Source: Pictodentalium vernedei (lineage: Eukaryota > Mollusca > Scaphopoda > Dentaliida > Dentaliidae). From it: 64,000 nucleotides of DNA. Shown here in pieces: positions 1 through 11,170 of the stretch. The stretch covers positions 369,471,704 through 369,535,703 of the forward strand of contig CM062297.1 in assembly GCA_031216915.1 (NCBI GenBank). Direction: 5' to 3'. Made by a program: the position numbers and the translations under genes. The notes beneath the pieces were generated by a model. It was not told where the DNA came from, did no database searches, and saw only the letters and a list, made by a program, of their open reading frames with translations. The first letter of the stretch is position 1. Each line of letters opens with the position of its first letter.

Positions 1-197
1 AACCAATCTAACCCTGCCTGTGCTGCCATGCAGAGTTCAGAGTTACGATGTTGGAGAGCTGACAGCTGCTCGTCGTTGCTCGGTGGTTCTCTCAGGGTAC
101 TCCGACTTCCTCCACCCATAAAACTGTCACGGTCACGATTAGCCATTGTACATAAGTATGTGACCTTAAACACCAGTAAATAAATAAATATAAATAA
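1..197 (+). repeat. tRNA-derived SINE (family S), 3' part, cut by window edge
   Basis: This is the tail half of a SINE that recurs on the minus strand at about 8.1, 30.4, 42.8, 44.1 and 46.5 kb. The shared body words are 'gacagctgctcg' and 'ggttctctc', followed by a (taaa)n tail at about 176-197. The tRNA-like head would lie left of base 1. Confidence 0.75.
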
Positions 198-1110
198 TTT
201 AGAGTGGAAAATTTGGTTAACAATATCCAAATTATACTTATTTTAATAACATGAGATTTCCTGTCCTCGGCAGTAATATCTGCCAGCAGCATGCAAGGAG
301 TTAATATAGATAGGAAGATATGCTGTGCTCATGATACAATACGTATCACGATATGATTGCATATTGCGATACATCCAGTGCTGTTGAAACAAATGGTTTG
401 GGTGATTCTCCATAACTTGTAATTGGTAATAAGAATAGCTCTCTTCAAATGACCTCTAGTGTTGGTTGACTAGTGGTCAACACAACAAGCAGTACATCAA
501 CTGAATGTTCAATTGACTGATGAGTTGTTCAATTAAATCGCTAATCACAGTTTCGTATTTTTGCATTTTAAGGTGCAATATAAGTAATGAAAAGTAGTTT
601 ACTTTGAAAATCCCAAGTCTGATGTTCCATAAATATAAATTAAATATAAACAAATTTATATATCAATATGAAAGTTGGGATGTTTACAACATGAAAAATA
701 TATGCAATCAACTCACAGAGTTGACAACTGGCATCAATGAATGGTTCCTGGAAGTGCTACCGTATTCAGAAAGGAAACTAACTTTTGAAATAGGTAATGA
801 GAGAAGAAAATTGCATGGGGGTGGGGGGTGGGGGGGGGGGTGGCGGGGGGAGGGGTGGAGAGATAAACTAGCTTGTTTTCCCCCTTCCTTTTGTCGTTTA
901 AATCAATATCGTAAAACAAGATGTCATCAAACTCTTTGAAACTACAGTACAGCTGCCGTGGACTGGTCACTTTCTACAGGTGGGCAATATTTCCACAGCC
1001 ACAATGATATTACATCAAAACACTAATTATAGGAATAATCATCCAAAATAATCAGCAAAAATTTAATTAATAAAGCACAAGGTACAACAATTAATTAAAA
1101 TTTTGATGAT
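198..1110. other. No gene seen; repeat fragments
   Basis: No coding signal is convincing here. The stretch 268-296 (cagtaatatctgccagcagc) matches termini of a dispersed repeat seen again near 24.9 and 25.3 kb. A G-rich run lies at 818-860. Confidence 0.5.
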
Positions 1111-1262
1111 GATGAATTTTATTACCTGGTAAATGCATGTATGGACATCACTGCGATGATTACAACCAATCCACGGCGACTGTACTGATGAATTTTTTTA
1201 CCTGGTAAATGCATGAATGGACATCACTGCGACGATTACAACCAATCCACGGCGACTGTACT
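1111..1262. repeat. Two tandem copies of a ~74-bp repeat
   Basis: Two almost identical units contain 'ttacctggtaaatgcatg', 'atggacatcactgcgatg' and 'aatccacggcgactgtactg'. A single diverged unit recurs at 44048-44117, directly next to a SINE. Confidence 0.75.
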
Positions 1263-2455
1263 GTATATGTAATTTCTTCATCAAAGAGATGACAGCAGCA
1301 TTTTCTGCTTTTCGAAGAACAAGTTATCTGTCATAGGTGCATTTTTCCTTTGAAAGCATGACTAACAGTGACCACCTGGCCACGGATGCCCCCAAACTAT
1401 GACCTTGATCAGTGACCTTGACCTCCATCAACCAAAGAAAAATTTTGTTTGCGACACATCGTCTCCCCATAAGCAACATGTATGCCAAGTTTTAACAAAA
1501 TCTCAGAGTTATGGATCAGACATGAAAATCTTCCTGACAGACGGATGGATGGAAATGACAAACACTATATGCACCCTCCCAAAAAAAAATGAAAAGCATT
1601 TTCTCGACTTCAATTCACTCTGGCTGCCTAAGAGGCATATGCTGTAGTCACCTCCAATACATTTTTTTAATTACATAATGGCATTGAATAAGAAAAGGAA
1701 ACTGTTTCAAATAAATGGTCAGGGAGAGAAATTGCTGGTGGGGGAAGACAATCAGGGTGGGGGTGGGTGGGGGTGGGGAAGATAAACTGGTTCAACTTCT
1801 TCCCACTTGCCCCACCCACCACCCTTCGCCCCACCCCCTCCCAACAATCTCCCTGGAGAGAAGATAATCTAGGTAAACTCAGTATATCTTTGATGGGGGA
1901 GGGGGATCATCAGGGAAGGGATATCATAGCACACTAGTATAAGAATCGTGAAAAATTGTGTTGTGATATATTGTGGTATTGGTGAATAGTCCCATCCCAA
2001 ATATTTAACTAATCTTGATAACAAAGACCTTGACCTTTTGACGGAAACCTTAAAAGTGATATGCCTTCCTCTCCTTTTACAAATGAACCCACTCCTCAAG
2101 ATTGGGGATGTGGGTCAGCCAAAACTACAGTTATTCCCCAAGGACCAATTTTTGATAAAGGTTTGTTTATGGTAATAGTCCCCTGATTATTGACTTTAAA
2201 TAAGGAGTGTTCTTTGCTTTCCAAAGGTACCCATTATGTGTACATCACCTGTATGAAAGCAGTCTCCAAAAACACCATTAATTATGTAGGATTATTTAAT
2301 GCAGTCAAGGACAATTATGGTTATGTAATCTATTTATAGAGGATCTACTAATTAGAGGCAGCAGTGCTAATTAATCATGGCACTGGTTGAGAAGTAGAGC
2401 AGCAGGAGCAGACTTAGAGAAATTTAAGAAAAGTGATTCTTATCATATTCTTAAG
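1263..2455. other. No gene seen
   Basis: I see no supported gene, RNA or full repeat. G/C-rich runs lie at 1735-1850, and 1860-1925 is purine-rich. Confidence 0.45.
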
Positions 2456-2463
2456 TATAAAAG
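2456..2463 (+). promoter_or_regulatory. Candidate TATA box
   Basis: The sequence tataaaag lies about 84 bases before the ATG at 2540. A pyrimidine-rich initiator-like stretch (ctgtctgtctatactg) follows about 28-40 bases downstream. This fits a TATA-driven start of the ORF pair at 2540-3330, but TATA matches are common in AT-rich DNA. Confidence 0.35.
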
Positions 2464-2539
2464 AGTTTAAACTTAATGCACACTGTCTGTCTATACTGTC
2501 TGTTCAAATTGTTCAAAGGAGAATAGAATAGAAAATAGA

Positions 2540-2722
2540 ATGGCATCTTTTATGAAAAAGTCATCTTTAAATACCCAGGAAAAGAGGAGGGAGGAGAATA
2601 AAAGAAGGAAGCAGGACAGGAGGGATAAAGAGAATACTGCAAGGAGGGTTTCATCCCAAGGGAGCAAGGTAAGTCCTAACCTATTTACTATTAATAACTC
2701 CAATGTGGGGGTGACGATATGA
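2540..2722 (+). CDS. Small basic hypothetical protein, possible first coding exon
   Basis: A 60-codon frame encodes a strongly basic, glutamine- and lysine-rich product (residues about 13-35 are almost all K, R, E, Q, N or D) of unknown function. The sequence gcaag|gtaagt at 2664-2674 is a strong splice-donor match, so the real coding part may be 2540-2668 joined to an exon outside what I can see. Alternatively the frame runs on to its TGA at 2720-2722, which overlaps the ATG of the next ORF in the form ATGA. A TATA-like motif lies upstream at 2456. It could be the start of a host gene, or a leader ORF of a retroelement whose ORF1 follows. Confidence 0.35.
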   Translation: MASFMKKSSLNTQEKRREENKRRKQDRRDKENTARRVSSQGSKVSPNLFTINNSNVGVTI

Positions 2723-3330
2723 CAAACCATACCAAGTCAGAGTGTGAGGGGTACTCTCCTGCCCAGTTCATGGAGGAACTGAGAGGACTTAGGAAACAGA
2801 CAGTTCACCTCACTAAGAAAATAGAAGAAAAGGACGCCAAACTCAAGGAAAAAGAGGCTTTCACTAGGGATTTAATTAAGGGGAGTTTTACTCCACCAAC
2901 ACCTGTTTCACCTGTCAGGGAGATTCAGGTAGTGGCGGAGGTCCATAGGGTCCCTGAAAATCAAAATCAAAACCTAACTACACCTGCTAATGAAATAGTG
3001 TTAGACATGGAAGAGACTAAGGGGCAAAAAACGTACGCTGAAGTAGCGGGAGGAATCAAAGTTACCCGGGAGGTGGCTGCAAGGGGTGCACTGGGTGCTC
3101 AGCCATCAGAAAGTAGAGACAAGATAGGTTTGCAGGATCCCGCCAATACATTGAATAGCAAAGCTTTCTGCCCTGATAAAGACATCATTGAAATGTTGGC
3201 CTCCCAGGAAGGCCTGGGTTACTGTCAGGTCAAATCACCAGAGGACTGGGTTAGCACCACTACATCCACCAAAACGTCAAACAAAAGAAAGAAATTAAGT
3301 TTAGATCCTGAGGGGAAACACAGGAGTTAG
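2719..3330 (+). CDS. 203-aa hypothetical protein, possible retroelement ORF1
   Basis: The product starts with a predicted coiled coil (about residues 15-55, rich in E, K and L heptads). A proline-rich linker follows (about 57-70), then a motif KTYAEVAGG near residue 105 and a basic tail ending near SNKRKKLSLD. A KTYAEV-like word after a coiled coil is reminiscent of ORF1 proteins of some LINEs, but I cannot assign a family. No reverse transcriptase follows within the next kilobases, so if this is a retroelement it is 5'-only or broken. It starts in the stop codon of the preceding small ORF (ATGA). Unlike most nearby ORFs it has a protein-like composition and balanced codons. Confidence 0.4.
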   Translation: MTNHTKSECEGYSPAQFMEELRGLRKQTVHLTKKIEEKDAKLKEKEAFTRDLIKGSFTPPTPVSPVREIQVVAEVHRVPENQNQNLTTPANEIVLDMEETKGQKTYAEVAGGIKVTREVAARGALGAQPSESRDKIGLQDPANTLNSKAFCPDKDIIEMLASQEGLGYCQVKSPEDWVSTTTSTKTSNKRKKLSLDPEGKHRS

Positions 3331-4084
3331 TGGATGAGGAGGTGTTCATTCACACTGTCGATAGACAGACAAAAAAAGTGAGGAACTGCCCCTCCTCCCC
3401 CTTTGCCTCCACTTCTGGTTCAGGGTCTGAGCAAGCCTCAGACTTGAATACCACACCCGGTATTCCATCTCTCTTGGAATAAGGTAATAGTAAACAATAT
3501 TAAGCAGCTAAAAAATCTAAACCAAAACTCCAACAACAACAGACTCTATCAAATTTATGTTTCACCCCCAATTATTAGCAATAAAAATTACTATTTATGG
3601 ACAATAACGCAGTATTTGTGGTGGAATTACTGGACTAACCAACTGCGATTATGCACTGGAAAAAACCTACATCTACTTATAGACAACAGAACCAACCCAA
3701 TTGCGTCACATGGTTGGGTTTTCTGACCCCACCTCACAATGCAATTAGTGGGGTCTCAATTATCAACTCATATAGGCGATATACACTTAATGCTAACCTG
3801 GAGATTTGATGGATATGTGTCCAATAGAGTTATCGCCCAGAAACAAAAAAGTGCTATTTGGTAGTAACTGTATGGTTCTAACTCTTTGATGAGGATAGCA
3901 AGCACATAGATTTAGGGAAGCTACATTAAATAGAACTAAAGATATTGCCTGGAAAACAACTGCTTGTGGCACCCATCCACACCCCCACATCCACCCAAAT
4001 TCATCAAGCTTAGTTTTATTGGTATAGGAAGGAATCAGAGTAGAGAGAACCACCTAGAAATGGTAACTAACTTCCAGAGTCTCC
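3331..4084. other. No gene seen
   Basis: This is non-coding sequence after the 203-codon ORF. A minus-strand open frame at 3793-4053 has no recognisable domain and is not supported. Confidence 0.4.
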
Positions 4085-4310
4085 AACTTGCTAACCCAGC
4101 ATGAGCAGGGTTACATCAGTTGAAGGCCAATGTACCATCGTCGTGCCCTATGCCTTAATACAGAGCACAACCATGCTCCCACATAGGTAATCAGGATAAA
4201 GTGTCTTGACCAAGAATACAACACAGGTGACATAGGTCAGGACTGAACCATTAACTATTCAATCTCATGTCCAAAGCTCTAATAAATGAGCCAATGTACA
4301 CCCTATGGGA
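4085..4310 (-). repeat. Diverged tRNA-derived SINE (family S)
   Basis: The body words 'gcagggttacatcagttga', 'aatcaggataaagtgt' and 'cttgaccaagaatacaacac' match the minus-strand SINEs at 42.8 and 46.5 kb with many substitutions. The head at the right end keeps only a degraded tRNA-like part. Confidence 0.65.
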
Positions 4311-4412
4311 GAAGTGTACACTTCATTGAATGCATGCATGTGTAACTATGTTGTGCTTGCATAAATGCAACAAATATAGTTAGATGCCTCATCCTGAAAT
4401 GACAATAATAAC

Positions 4413-4951
4413 ACTAGGGCTTTAAATTCATGCATGAACCAAAATCGATTCACGGAAATGAATCTTGCAAGAAAAATAATCAGAATCAACTCTGATTTGC
4501 ATAAAATGTTCATTTGATTCCTGTCATAGATTCTAAAAGTTGTTTTGAAAAGCCAGAAGAATTCTTATTCTTTGCACCCTAAATTTAAGGTAACAAAACT
4601 TCACTTAACAGGCAGCCAAGACTTCACTAGACACAATTTTCACAGTACTGTAATTTCTATCAGCAAGACCCCCAAAACCCTGCATGTAGGAACATATGTT
4701 CTAAATGTAATTGTATGTCAAGAAACTCACCCAAACTCAAAATGGGTCTTTAAAGGTTAAACCTTTGTACGTGTATAAATATAGACATTTGTTTTTCACT
4801 ATGGCATATATATGTACATGCTGAACTCATATGGGAATAAAAGTACTCTCAAATAATATATATTTAACCACTGATAACCAATTCCCGCAAAAAGAATTTG
4901 TGGGAATCAGAACTGATTCTCGTGAATCGTGTCAAATTTTAATGCCTTGAC
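4413..4951. mobile_element. Inverted-repeat MITE, hAT-like ends
   Basis: The left end (agggctttaaattcatgc, then cgattcacgg) pairs loosely with the right end (ctcgtgaatcg, then aaattttaatgcct). The 'agggct' start and a body of repeated gaatc/gattc words are typical of hAT-type MITEs. No clear target duplication was found. Confidence 0.4.
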
Positions 4952-5303
4952 ACATTGGTTATAATATTTGTGCCTTTTAAAAATTGGACTTCATGATTTC
5001 AACATCTTCTTGTCATTGAAAGCTGCTCTGTAAAGCCCTACAGATGCCAACCAAGTATTAGTCAACTCCTGTGGGGACATCAATATAATTAACTCCTAAA
5101 AGTGTGGGAAATGAGTGAATCTGTTGAACTTCACCTACTGCTCAAGTGCCATGGCCTAACTGGTGTTTCTGGTCAAATATTATCTCCCTGTTCCGCCAGA
5201 CGACACTTGACTAGACACAGATGCTCTCTGGTCACTATTATCCAGATTGCTGGTGCCAGATTTATATCACAGCCATGTGGACTCAACTTCAGGCTTCTTG
5301 GCG

Positions 5304-5553
5304 TTAATTCTTTACCTAACATAAAAAGCAGATGACACTTGCAAAAAAATTCTTGACTAACTAATTTTTTTCATTTTTTGTCTCAAAAACAAAGGTTATG
5401 ACCCCTCATTGGAATGAGCTCGCTGACCTAGTTCCAATGAGGGGTCATAACCTGTTTTTGAGACAAAAAATGAAAAATAATAATGAAAATTAATAGGCGA
5501 TTTTTTAGAATAGCGCTGGACGGTTTTGGCCATTTCATTGGGTAAAGGGTTAA
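5304..5553. mobile_element. PB-A MITE copy, core type I
   Basis: The element is flanked by TTAA and ends with gggtaaagggttaa; the left end is mutated (ttctttacctaac). The centre is a long hairpin: gtctcaaaaaca / ggttatgacccctcattgg, then a short loop, then its complement. It belongs to the family found about fifteen times in this window. Confidence 0.75.
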
Positions 5554-6174
5554 AGATGCAAAAACTATGTGGAATATTTTGTCAAAGCACAAATACAGAA
5601 CATTTTCTCAGTACCTTTCACAACTGATAGAGTTGAAACAATAACACTCCATTGAAATAAAAAAGTCTTGAAACATTAACTGAACATTTACACAATCAAA
5701 ATTCTACCGAGTCTATCTATTTAACAAAATCAATATAACTGGACATAGGACTACACATCAAGATATGCACAATATCAGGCTTGATTTCAGGGTTTAATCC
5801 AAAGCCTTTTAAGGGAAGAATTTCATCCCTGATGTTGGTCGTGTTGCCAAGAATGATTAAAGAACCTGAATTTCAAATTATTGATAGATCTGTGGTGTCT
5901 GCCACTGATCTTTTATGGTGACCCTGGGATTCTTTTGGGTGTCTGCAGGGGCCGAAAATGGGAACCTTTCCCAATAGCATTTTGGCATGAATTTTTCCAA
6001 TTGAACCCCAAATTTCCCAATCTCAGTCCTCATTCAAATAAACATTTAATTCTTCTTTAAATCTTAAAGGCCTAATTTTGACTTTCATCACTTTTTACAG
6101 CAACAAAACAGGTGCCTCAATAGGCAGTTTTTAGATATATTTTAGTTACATCCCAAGAACCTTCTCAGTTGTTT

Positions 6175-6222
6175 CTAGGCAAGTCTTGGTTGCCTATTAA
6201 TAGGCAGCCAAGACTTGCCTAG
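6175..6222. repeat. 22-bp inverted repeat with 4-bp loop
   Basis: Arms 6175-6196 and 6201-6222 pair with one mismatch around the loop ttaa. The arm word 'aggcaagtcttggctgcct' recurs alone near 4.6, 12.9 and 39.9 kb, so it is the terminal part of a dispersed element. Confidence 0.7.
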
Positions 6223-6430
6223 ACTCCAAACCAAAGAATGTAGACTGCTGGAATGTAGCAAAACATATAAATATCTTCCATCATTTAATTGGATAAGAAC
6301 AATTTATTTAATAGATTTTACAGACTGATCATTATTTCATGCAACTGTTTGTTATAAAACTTACTACATGTTCTATACATGCAATAGCTTCTCTATTAAT
6401 GTTCTCAATTAAATATGGATGTGAATCATT

Positions 6431-6949
6431 ACCACTAGACTAATTCCCATTAGATCAACACCCACTAGACCAATTCCCAAAAGACCAATTCTCATTTGAC
6501 CAACTGATATGTTCTATTTATCAAATATTTTTATACCGATAATTTGATATATTTATAAATGTGTATAATGTTATTTATTGTCATGTGAGTCTTTTTATTG
6601 TCCAATGTTTATGTGATTTTAGTGACTTTGAATCTGGCCTCATATCTTCCATCAAAGTCAGCTTCCAGACATCTCAGCATAAAGGATGCTATTACCATTA
6701 CTTTTGTGCTTTGTATAAATGTTGTATGTACTGAGCTGTGTTGAAATGTTATAAACCTATATTTTTGTATGTTATGCATATATTTAGTTTTTTATCAAAT
6801 AAAGTGCTTTTCATTAAATATATGTTTTCCTAATTATCCTTAATCAATAACAATAAATAGTTGGTCTAATGGGAATTGGTCTAACAGGAGTTGGTCTTCT
6901 TGGAATTGGTCTAATGGAAGTTGGTCTAATGGGAATTGGTCTGGCAGGA
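6431..6949. mobile_element. Foldback element with terminal 15-mer arrays
   Basis: The left end holds about five units of a 15-mer (cccattagaccaatt and variants, 6431-6505). The right end holds about six units of its reverse complement (gaattggtctaatgg, 6859-6949). The 350-bp middle is AT-rich and non-coding. Terminal arrays in inverted orientation are the hallmark of foldback elements. Confidence 0.6.
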
Positions 6950-7061
6950 AAGACACCATGAATGTAACATTTCTTATTCCTTGTCTGTTTCTTCTCTCAA
7001 ACAAATTCCAAGTTGGAACCTTCATGACATGAATGTTTCCAAAATTGCATGGACTCTTTCT

Positions 7062-7321
7062 CAAGCCTGCAGGTAAGCAATCTGTCACTTGCAGATGGAT
7101 GTCCCCAGAGGGTGAATTTGCTGATGCTATCCCATACAGTGGGCAAGAATCCCCCAATATATCCTCTGTGTTCCTCTTTCTGTTTAGACAGGAGACCTTG
7201 ATTCAAAATGAGGTTCACAGAGGGTAAATTTAGTGATGCAACCCTGCCAGCAGGGTAGCATCATTAAATATACCCTCTGGGGACCTTATTCTGCAGATGT
7301 GTCTGCTTATTTCCAAGCTTG
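7062..7321. mobile_element. Foldback repeat family F, copy 1
   Basis: Left arm: 'aagcaatctgtcacttgcag', then 'ccccagagggtgaatttg'. Right arm, inverted: 'accctctggggacc', then 'ctgcagatg', 'tctgcttatttcc'. The middle reads 'aatcccccaatatatcctct' and 'ttcacagagggtaaatttag'. Further copies lie at 19.1, 23.2, 23.8, 24.2 and 62.3 kb. Confidence 0.7.
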
Positions 7322-7625
7322 CTCTTTCTAGATCTGGGAGGTTTTGATATTTCAGATTTGGTTTCAGTTTCAGTTCAGTTTCAGGGAAAAGCCTAGGTTT
7401 TGTTTTGGTTTCTTTATGTGTTAAAACAGATAGTAAATAATACTTCAGTCTCCTTAACTTGGAAAAAATCCACTATAGTTTGTATGCCACCACTCACTAC
7501 TAAAGCCCAGTCTGTATTGGGTTCAGCCTGACTTCCCTCTGTGTTCTAGGGGATCAGTCGCTAAGCTATTCAGTCAGAAAAAACAAACATCAGGATAACA
7601 AATAAATAACGTTCATATAAACTAT

Positions 7626-7714
7626 GTTGTGTTCTTATTGTCACAATTTCTCCCTTATTAACTAGTCCAGTGGCCAAGTCAATAAGGGAGAAAATGTGAC
7701 AATGACAGCACAAC
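7626..7714. repeat. Inverted repeat, 34-bp arms
   Basis: The arm starting gttgtgttcttattgtcac pairs with the arm ending gtgacaatgacagcacaac, leaving about 21 bases of loop. I find no second copy in the window. Confidence 0.65.
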
Positions 7715-8058
7715 ATATTCACCCCTCTGCCGGAAAGACAAAGTGATGAGAATCCATAGTGGTCGCCAGTCCAGTTCCCTCCCAGTAAGATAGTTTGATC
7801 AGTTTATGCACAAATACAGTAAAACTGCTCAACTGGGTTTTGCTGGGCCTTGTGGTTCAATTTTCTGGTTTGGTACAAAAAACCAGCACCAAACCGGAAT
7901 ACCACAAAAATACCTGGCCATAACCCTTTCCCAAAGAGGGCAGAAGAATTCCTGTGACCAGAATTATAACTAGCTTGCTCAAACTTGATGACAGGTTTTT
8001 GTGAACCAATACCAGATACTCAGTCTGAAAAAAGGTCCCTTTCCAGTTTCCATGGACT

Positions 8059-8416
8059 ATTTATTTATTTATTGTGTTGTTAAAGTCACATATTTCTGCA
8101 CAATGGCTAATCATGACCACGACAGTTTTACAGGTGGAGGAAGCCGGAGTACCCAGAGAGAACCACCAAGTAATGGTGAGCAACTGTCAGCTCCACAACA
8201 TACTAACTCCACACAAGCAGGGTTAGCATTGGATGAAGACAGGTGCACCATCGACGTGCAGTACACCTCAGTACACAGTGCCACCATGACCCACATGAGC
8301 AATGGGGGTGAAGTGTCTTACCCAAGGACACAATGCAATTGCCGCAGGTGGGATTCAAACCGAGGACATCTCGGCTTGCAGCCTGCACCTCTACCTACTG
8401 AGCCACCGCAAACCCT
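8059..8416 (-). repeat. tRNA-derived SINE (family S) with target duplication
   Basis: The head at the right end carries tRNA-like promoter boxes on the minus strand (box A near gcggtggctcagtaggta; a weak box B in the cctcggtttgaatccc stretch). The tail at the left is (aaat)n. The insert is flanked by tttccatgga(c/t)t at 8047-8058 and 8417-8428, a duplication of the kind made by target-primed reverse transcription. Confidence 0.8.
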
Positions 8417-8670
8417 TTTCCATGGATTAAACCATTGATTTTATGATCTACCTTTGCTGATTGTTCTTGTAAACAAATTAGAGGAGTTTGTACTTTCCAA
8501 TAACTAAACGTAAAACAGGTCAATTACCGTACCGACCCAGGAAGAAGACCAGAGGGTGCAAAAGTATATGGGCAGTCTTATTTTCAAGAGGTCAAGTCTT
8601 CAGGAGAATTTGGGTGCAAAGTTGCCACACATTTAGCTGTCTTGGTTAATCCCATAACAAAGATGCATTG

Positions 8671-8913
8671 TTAACCCTTTACCTAACAAATTGTCTGCAT
8701 GTGCCTGTGTAATTTACAAATTTAACAATTGAAAAAAAAAATTTAAAACAATTCCAACCAACTGTATCATGTGGCTCCTCATTGGAGCGAGCTTGTCGAG
8801 CTCGTTCCAATAAGGGGTCACATGATATGGTTTGGCTTAAATTTTTTGAGGCATTTGAACAGAAAATAATTAAAATAACAAATTTTGACATCATTTGCAT
8901 TGGGTAAGGGGTT
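8671..8913. mobile_element. PB-A MITE copy, core type II
   Basis: It starts ttaaccctttacctaac and ends gcattgggtaaggggtt. The central hairpin uses the type II core: tcatgtggctcctcattgg, a loop around gagcttgtcgagctc, then the complement. Confidence 0.8.
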
Positions 8914-9191
8914 CTTTGTCTTTCGCTGATGTTGCCATTCCTAAGTAAGTGACAAGGATGGGACTCTGAAACTGAAATATGAAAAGTTGGTAGATGGGGC
9001 TCATTTTAGATTATGGGCTTATTCCCGGGCCAGTATGGTACTGGGCTACAGTGAGAAACTCAAGATTTTGAGTTTGTTTTCTGGAACATTTGTTGTAATT
9101 TGCTCTGGTGGTACTTTTGTCTAGGTTGAGAATGTGAAAGGTAAAGACTTACAAAGAGCCGATATTGCTTGCCAGATGAGCTAAAACATAC

Positions 9192-9295
9192 CTTTGTATC
9201 ATAACAACCACTTGGTATGGGAGTTTTCATTAAATCTCCACGAGCACAAATTGAGTCAAATGGATTACTTTCTGAGTAGGGATCATGCAGATAAT
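9192..9295 (-). CDS. PLBD1-like: Phospholipase B-like protein, exon (most 3' seen)
   Basis: The exon runs on the minus strand from the acceptor ctgtttcag to the donor gtatgtttt. It supplies the last two bases of a split Asp codon and then 34 codons, leaving in phase 0. The peptide contains YLHDPYSESNPFDSICARGD and ends GCYDTK. These words match the region before the C-terminus of animal PLBD1 proteins (lysosomal Ntn hydrolases of the lama family). Entry phase fits the exon at 22506-22691. The exon(s) for the last ~80-90 residues were not found in 1-9191 and probably lie outside the window. Confidence 0.88.
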
Positions 9296-9672
9296 CTGAA
9301 ACAGACAAATCATGTTATGGATATGGTATTCTGGTGTATAACTATATAGGCTGAAAATGCTGACAATAACATTTCTTTTTGTAAAGAATGAATTCATGTT
9401 TTGAAACTGTTTTAACTATGAATACAATTTCTGCATACCTATGCTTGATAAATATAATTATGTCACACAAATCTATACCCTTTACCTCAATAAAACAAGT
9501 ACCTGACGACACTTACAAAGGTGTTTGCTGAGGTCCAAATTTTTTGTTTCTAAAACACTACTTCTGACCTCTCCCCTCACTGGAACCCAATTGGGTGTCA
9601 TGAGCTATGTTTTGGAAAAAAACATGGACATATTTTATTTTATCAACACCCCCACCCCAAAAAAAACAAAAC
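9296..9672. other. Intron sequence, nothing recognised
   Basis: This is the start of the 13.2-kb intron between the exons at 22506 and 9192. No repeat or gene is evident. Confidence 0.5.
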
Positions 9673-11126
9673 AAACAAGAGGCCCCAAGGGGCCTGAAAG
9701 GGCACCTGACACTGACAACTATCAACTGAGGGTTGCAAACAAATTTGCATCTGCCACATTAAGAAAACCATATATCAAATATCAAAACATTCTGACCAGT
9801 GGATCTGAAAAAGAAAATTTAAAAAAATATTCCTCATATTAAACTAAGTTATAATTCGGGCTCCCATAGGGAGCCCAAATATGAACCAAGGGACTTGGCT
9901 TTAACAAATTTGAATATCACCTCCCTAACGATACAGTATACCAAATATCAAAATATTCTTACAGGTGGATGTGAAGAAGATTTTTAAAGAAAATTCCTCA
10001 TATTGAAATAAGTTACAATTTGGTCTCCCACATGGAGCCCAAATATGGACTCAGAGACTTGGCTTGAACAAGCTTGAATCACACCTCCCTAAGGATGCTG
10101 TATACCAAATATCAAAACATTCCGACTGCTGGATCTGAACAAGAAGATTTTGAAAGAAATTCCTCATATTGAACTAAGTTATAATTCGGGCTCCCACAGG
10201 GAGCCCAAATATGAACCCAGAGACTTTGCTTGAACAAATTTCAATCTCATCCCCCTAAGGATACTGCATACCAAATATTAAAAGGTTCTGATTGGTAGAT
10301 CTGAAGAAGAAGATTTTTAAAGAATATTCCTCATACTGCACAAATTTAAACATTTGGGCTCCCATAGAGAGCCCAAATATGGATCCAGGGATTTGATTTC
10401 AACAAACTTGTGAAACAATCTTCCAAAGATGTTATATGTGAAATTTGAAAGCTTTTGGAGCAGTGGTTTGGGAGAAGAGTCTTAAATGTTTTCCCCATTA
10501 CCCACAGCGTTAAAAATGTTGACTCAGCATTTTTTCAAAGTCCCGAAAAAGTACCCTATGATAAAACCAATAGCAAGTTTTTTTGGACCACTCCATTCCG
10601 TTGGTTCTAAGGAAATTTCACACCAAAAAAGAATACTCTGAGCCATGTAGTTTTGGAGATATGGGTGTTTGAATTTGTTTCTATTTTTAGCTCCTGTGGT
10701 TCCCATGGGGCATTTTGAAAAAAATTTGTGGCATAAATCAAGTATTTATGACCCATTATTACTTCATATCAAATTTGGTTCAAATCGGCCTCTCAGTTTG
10801 GAAAATAGAAATTTTGGGACGGTTAGAAATTCTTGTCCCTCCTGTAACGACGACAAATATTGCCCCTCTGGTTCATGAAAAGAAGATTTTTTTAAAAATT
10901 GAGGCATTTTGGCCCCGCCCCCTCCTCAATATGAGCAGAAACCCAATTTGAAAAAAAAACAAATGCCCCATATAACCACTACTCATGTGAAATTTCATTA
11001 AAATGTGGCCACTGGTTTGGGAGAAAAAGACACAAACACCACCTTCACGACGGACATCGGACGACAGACGACAGACAAATAGTTATCAGAATAGCTTACC
11101 CTGACTTTCAGTCAGGTGAGCTAAAA
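9673..11126 (+). mobile_element. 'aagaggcc' non-autonomous element with internal tandem repeats
   Basis: It starts with aacaagaggccccaaggggc, containing a GGCCCC/GGGGCC hairpin. It then holds about five ~160-bp units ('gggctcccatagggagccc', 'aaatatgaacccagagac', 'ctgtataccaaatatcaaaa') and a short gacgac/gacaga microsatellite. It ends with a 12-bp hairpin (agcttaccctgac / gtcaggtgagct) followed by ctaaaa. The hairpin-plus-ctaa end is Helitron-like, but no TC start is clear. A second copy begins near 50712. Confidence 0.65.
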
Positions 11127-11170
11127 ACAAACAAACAAACAAACCCACAAGTATCACAAGTCACTGAGTC

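Noticed and set aside
818..860. G-rich tract as a functional quadruplex
   Set aside because: Several homopolymer G or C runs occur in the window in repeats and introns. Nothing ties this one to a promoter or gene.
2740..3330. Host gene exon interpretation with a known product
   Set aside because: No domain could be named; only the coiled coil and the KTYAEV word are visible, so no function was assigned.
5102..5335. C-terminal exon of the PLBD-like gene near 5.1-5.3 kb
   Set aside because: Neither strand gives the expected C-terminal words or phase-0 splice borders.
8001..8438. 145-codon plus-strand ORF
   Set aside because: It is the antisense of a tRNA-derived SINE with target duplication.
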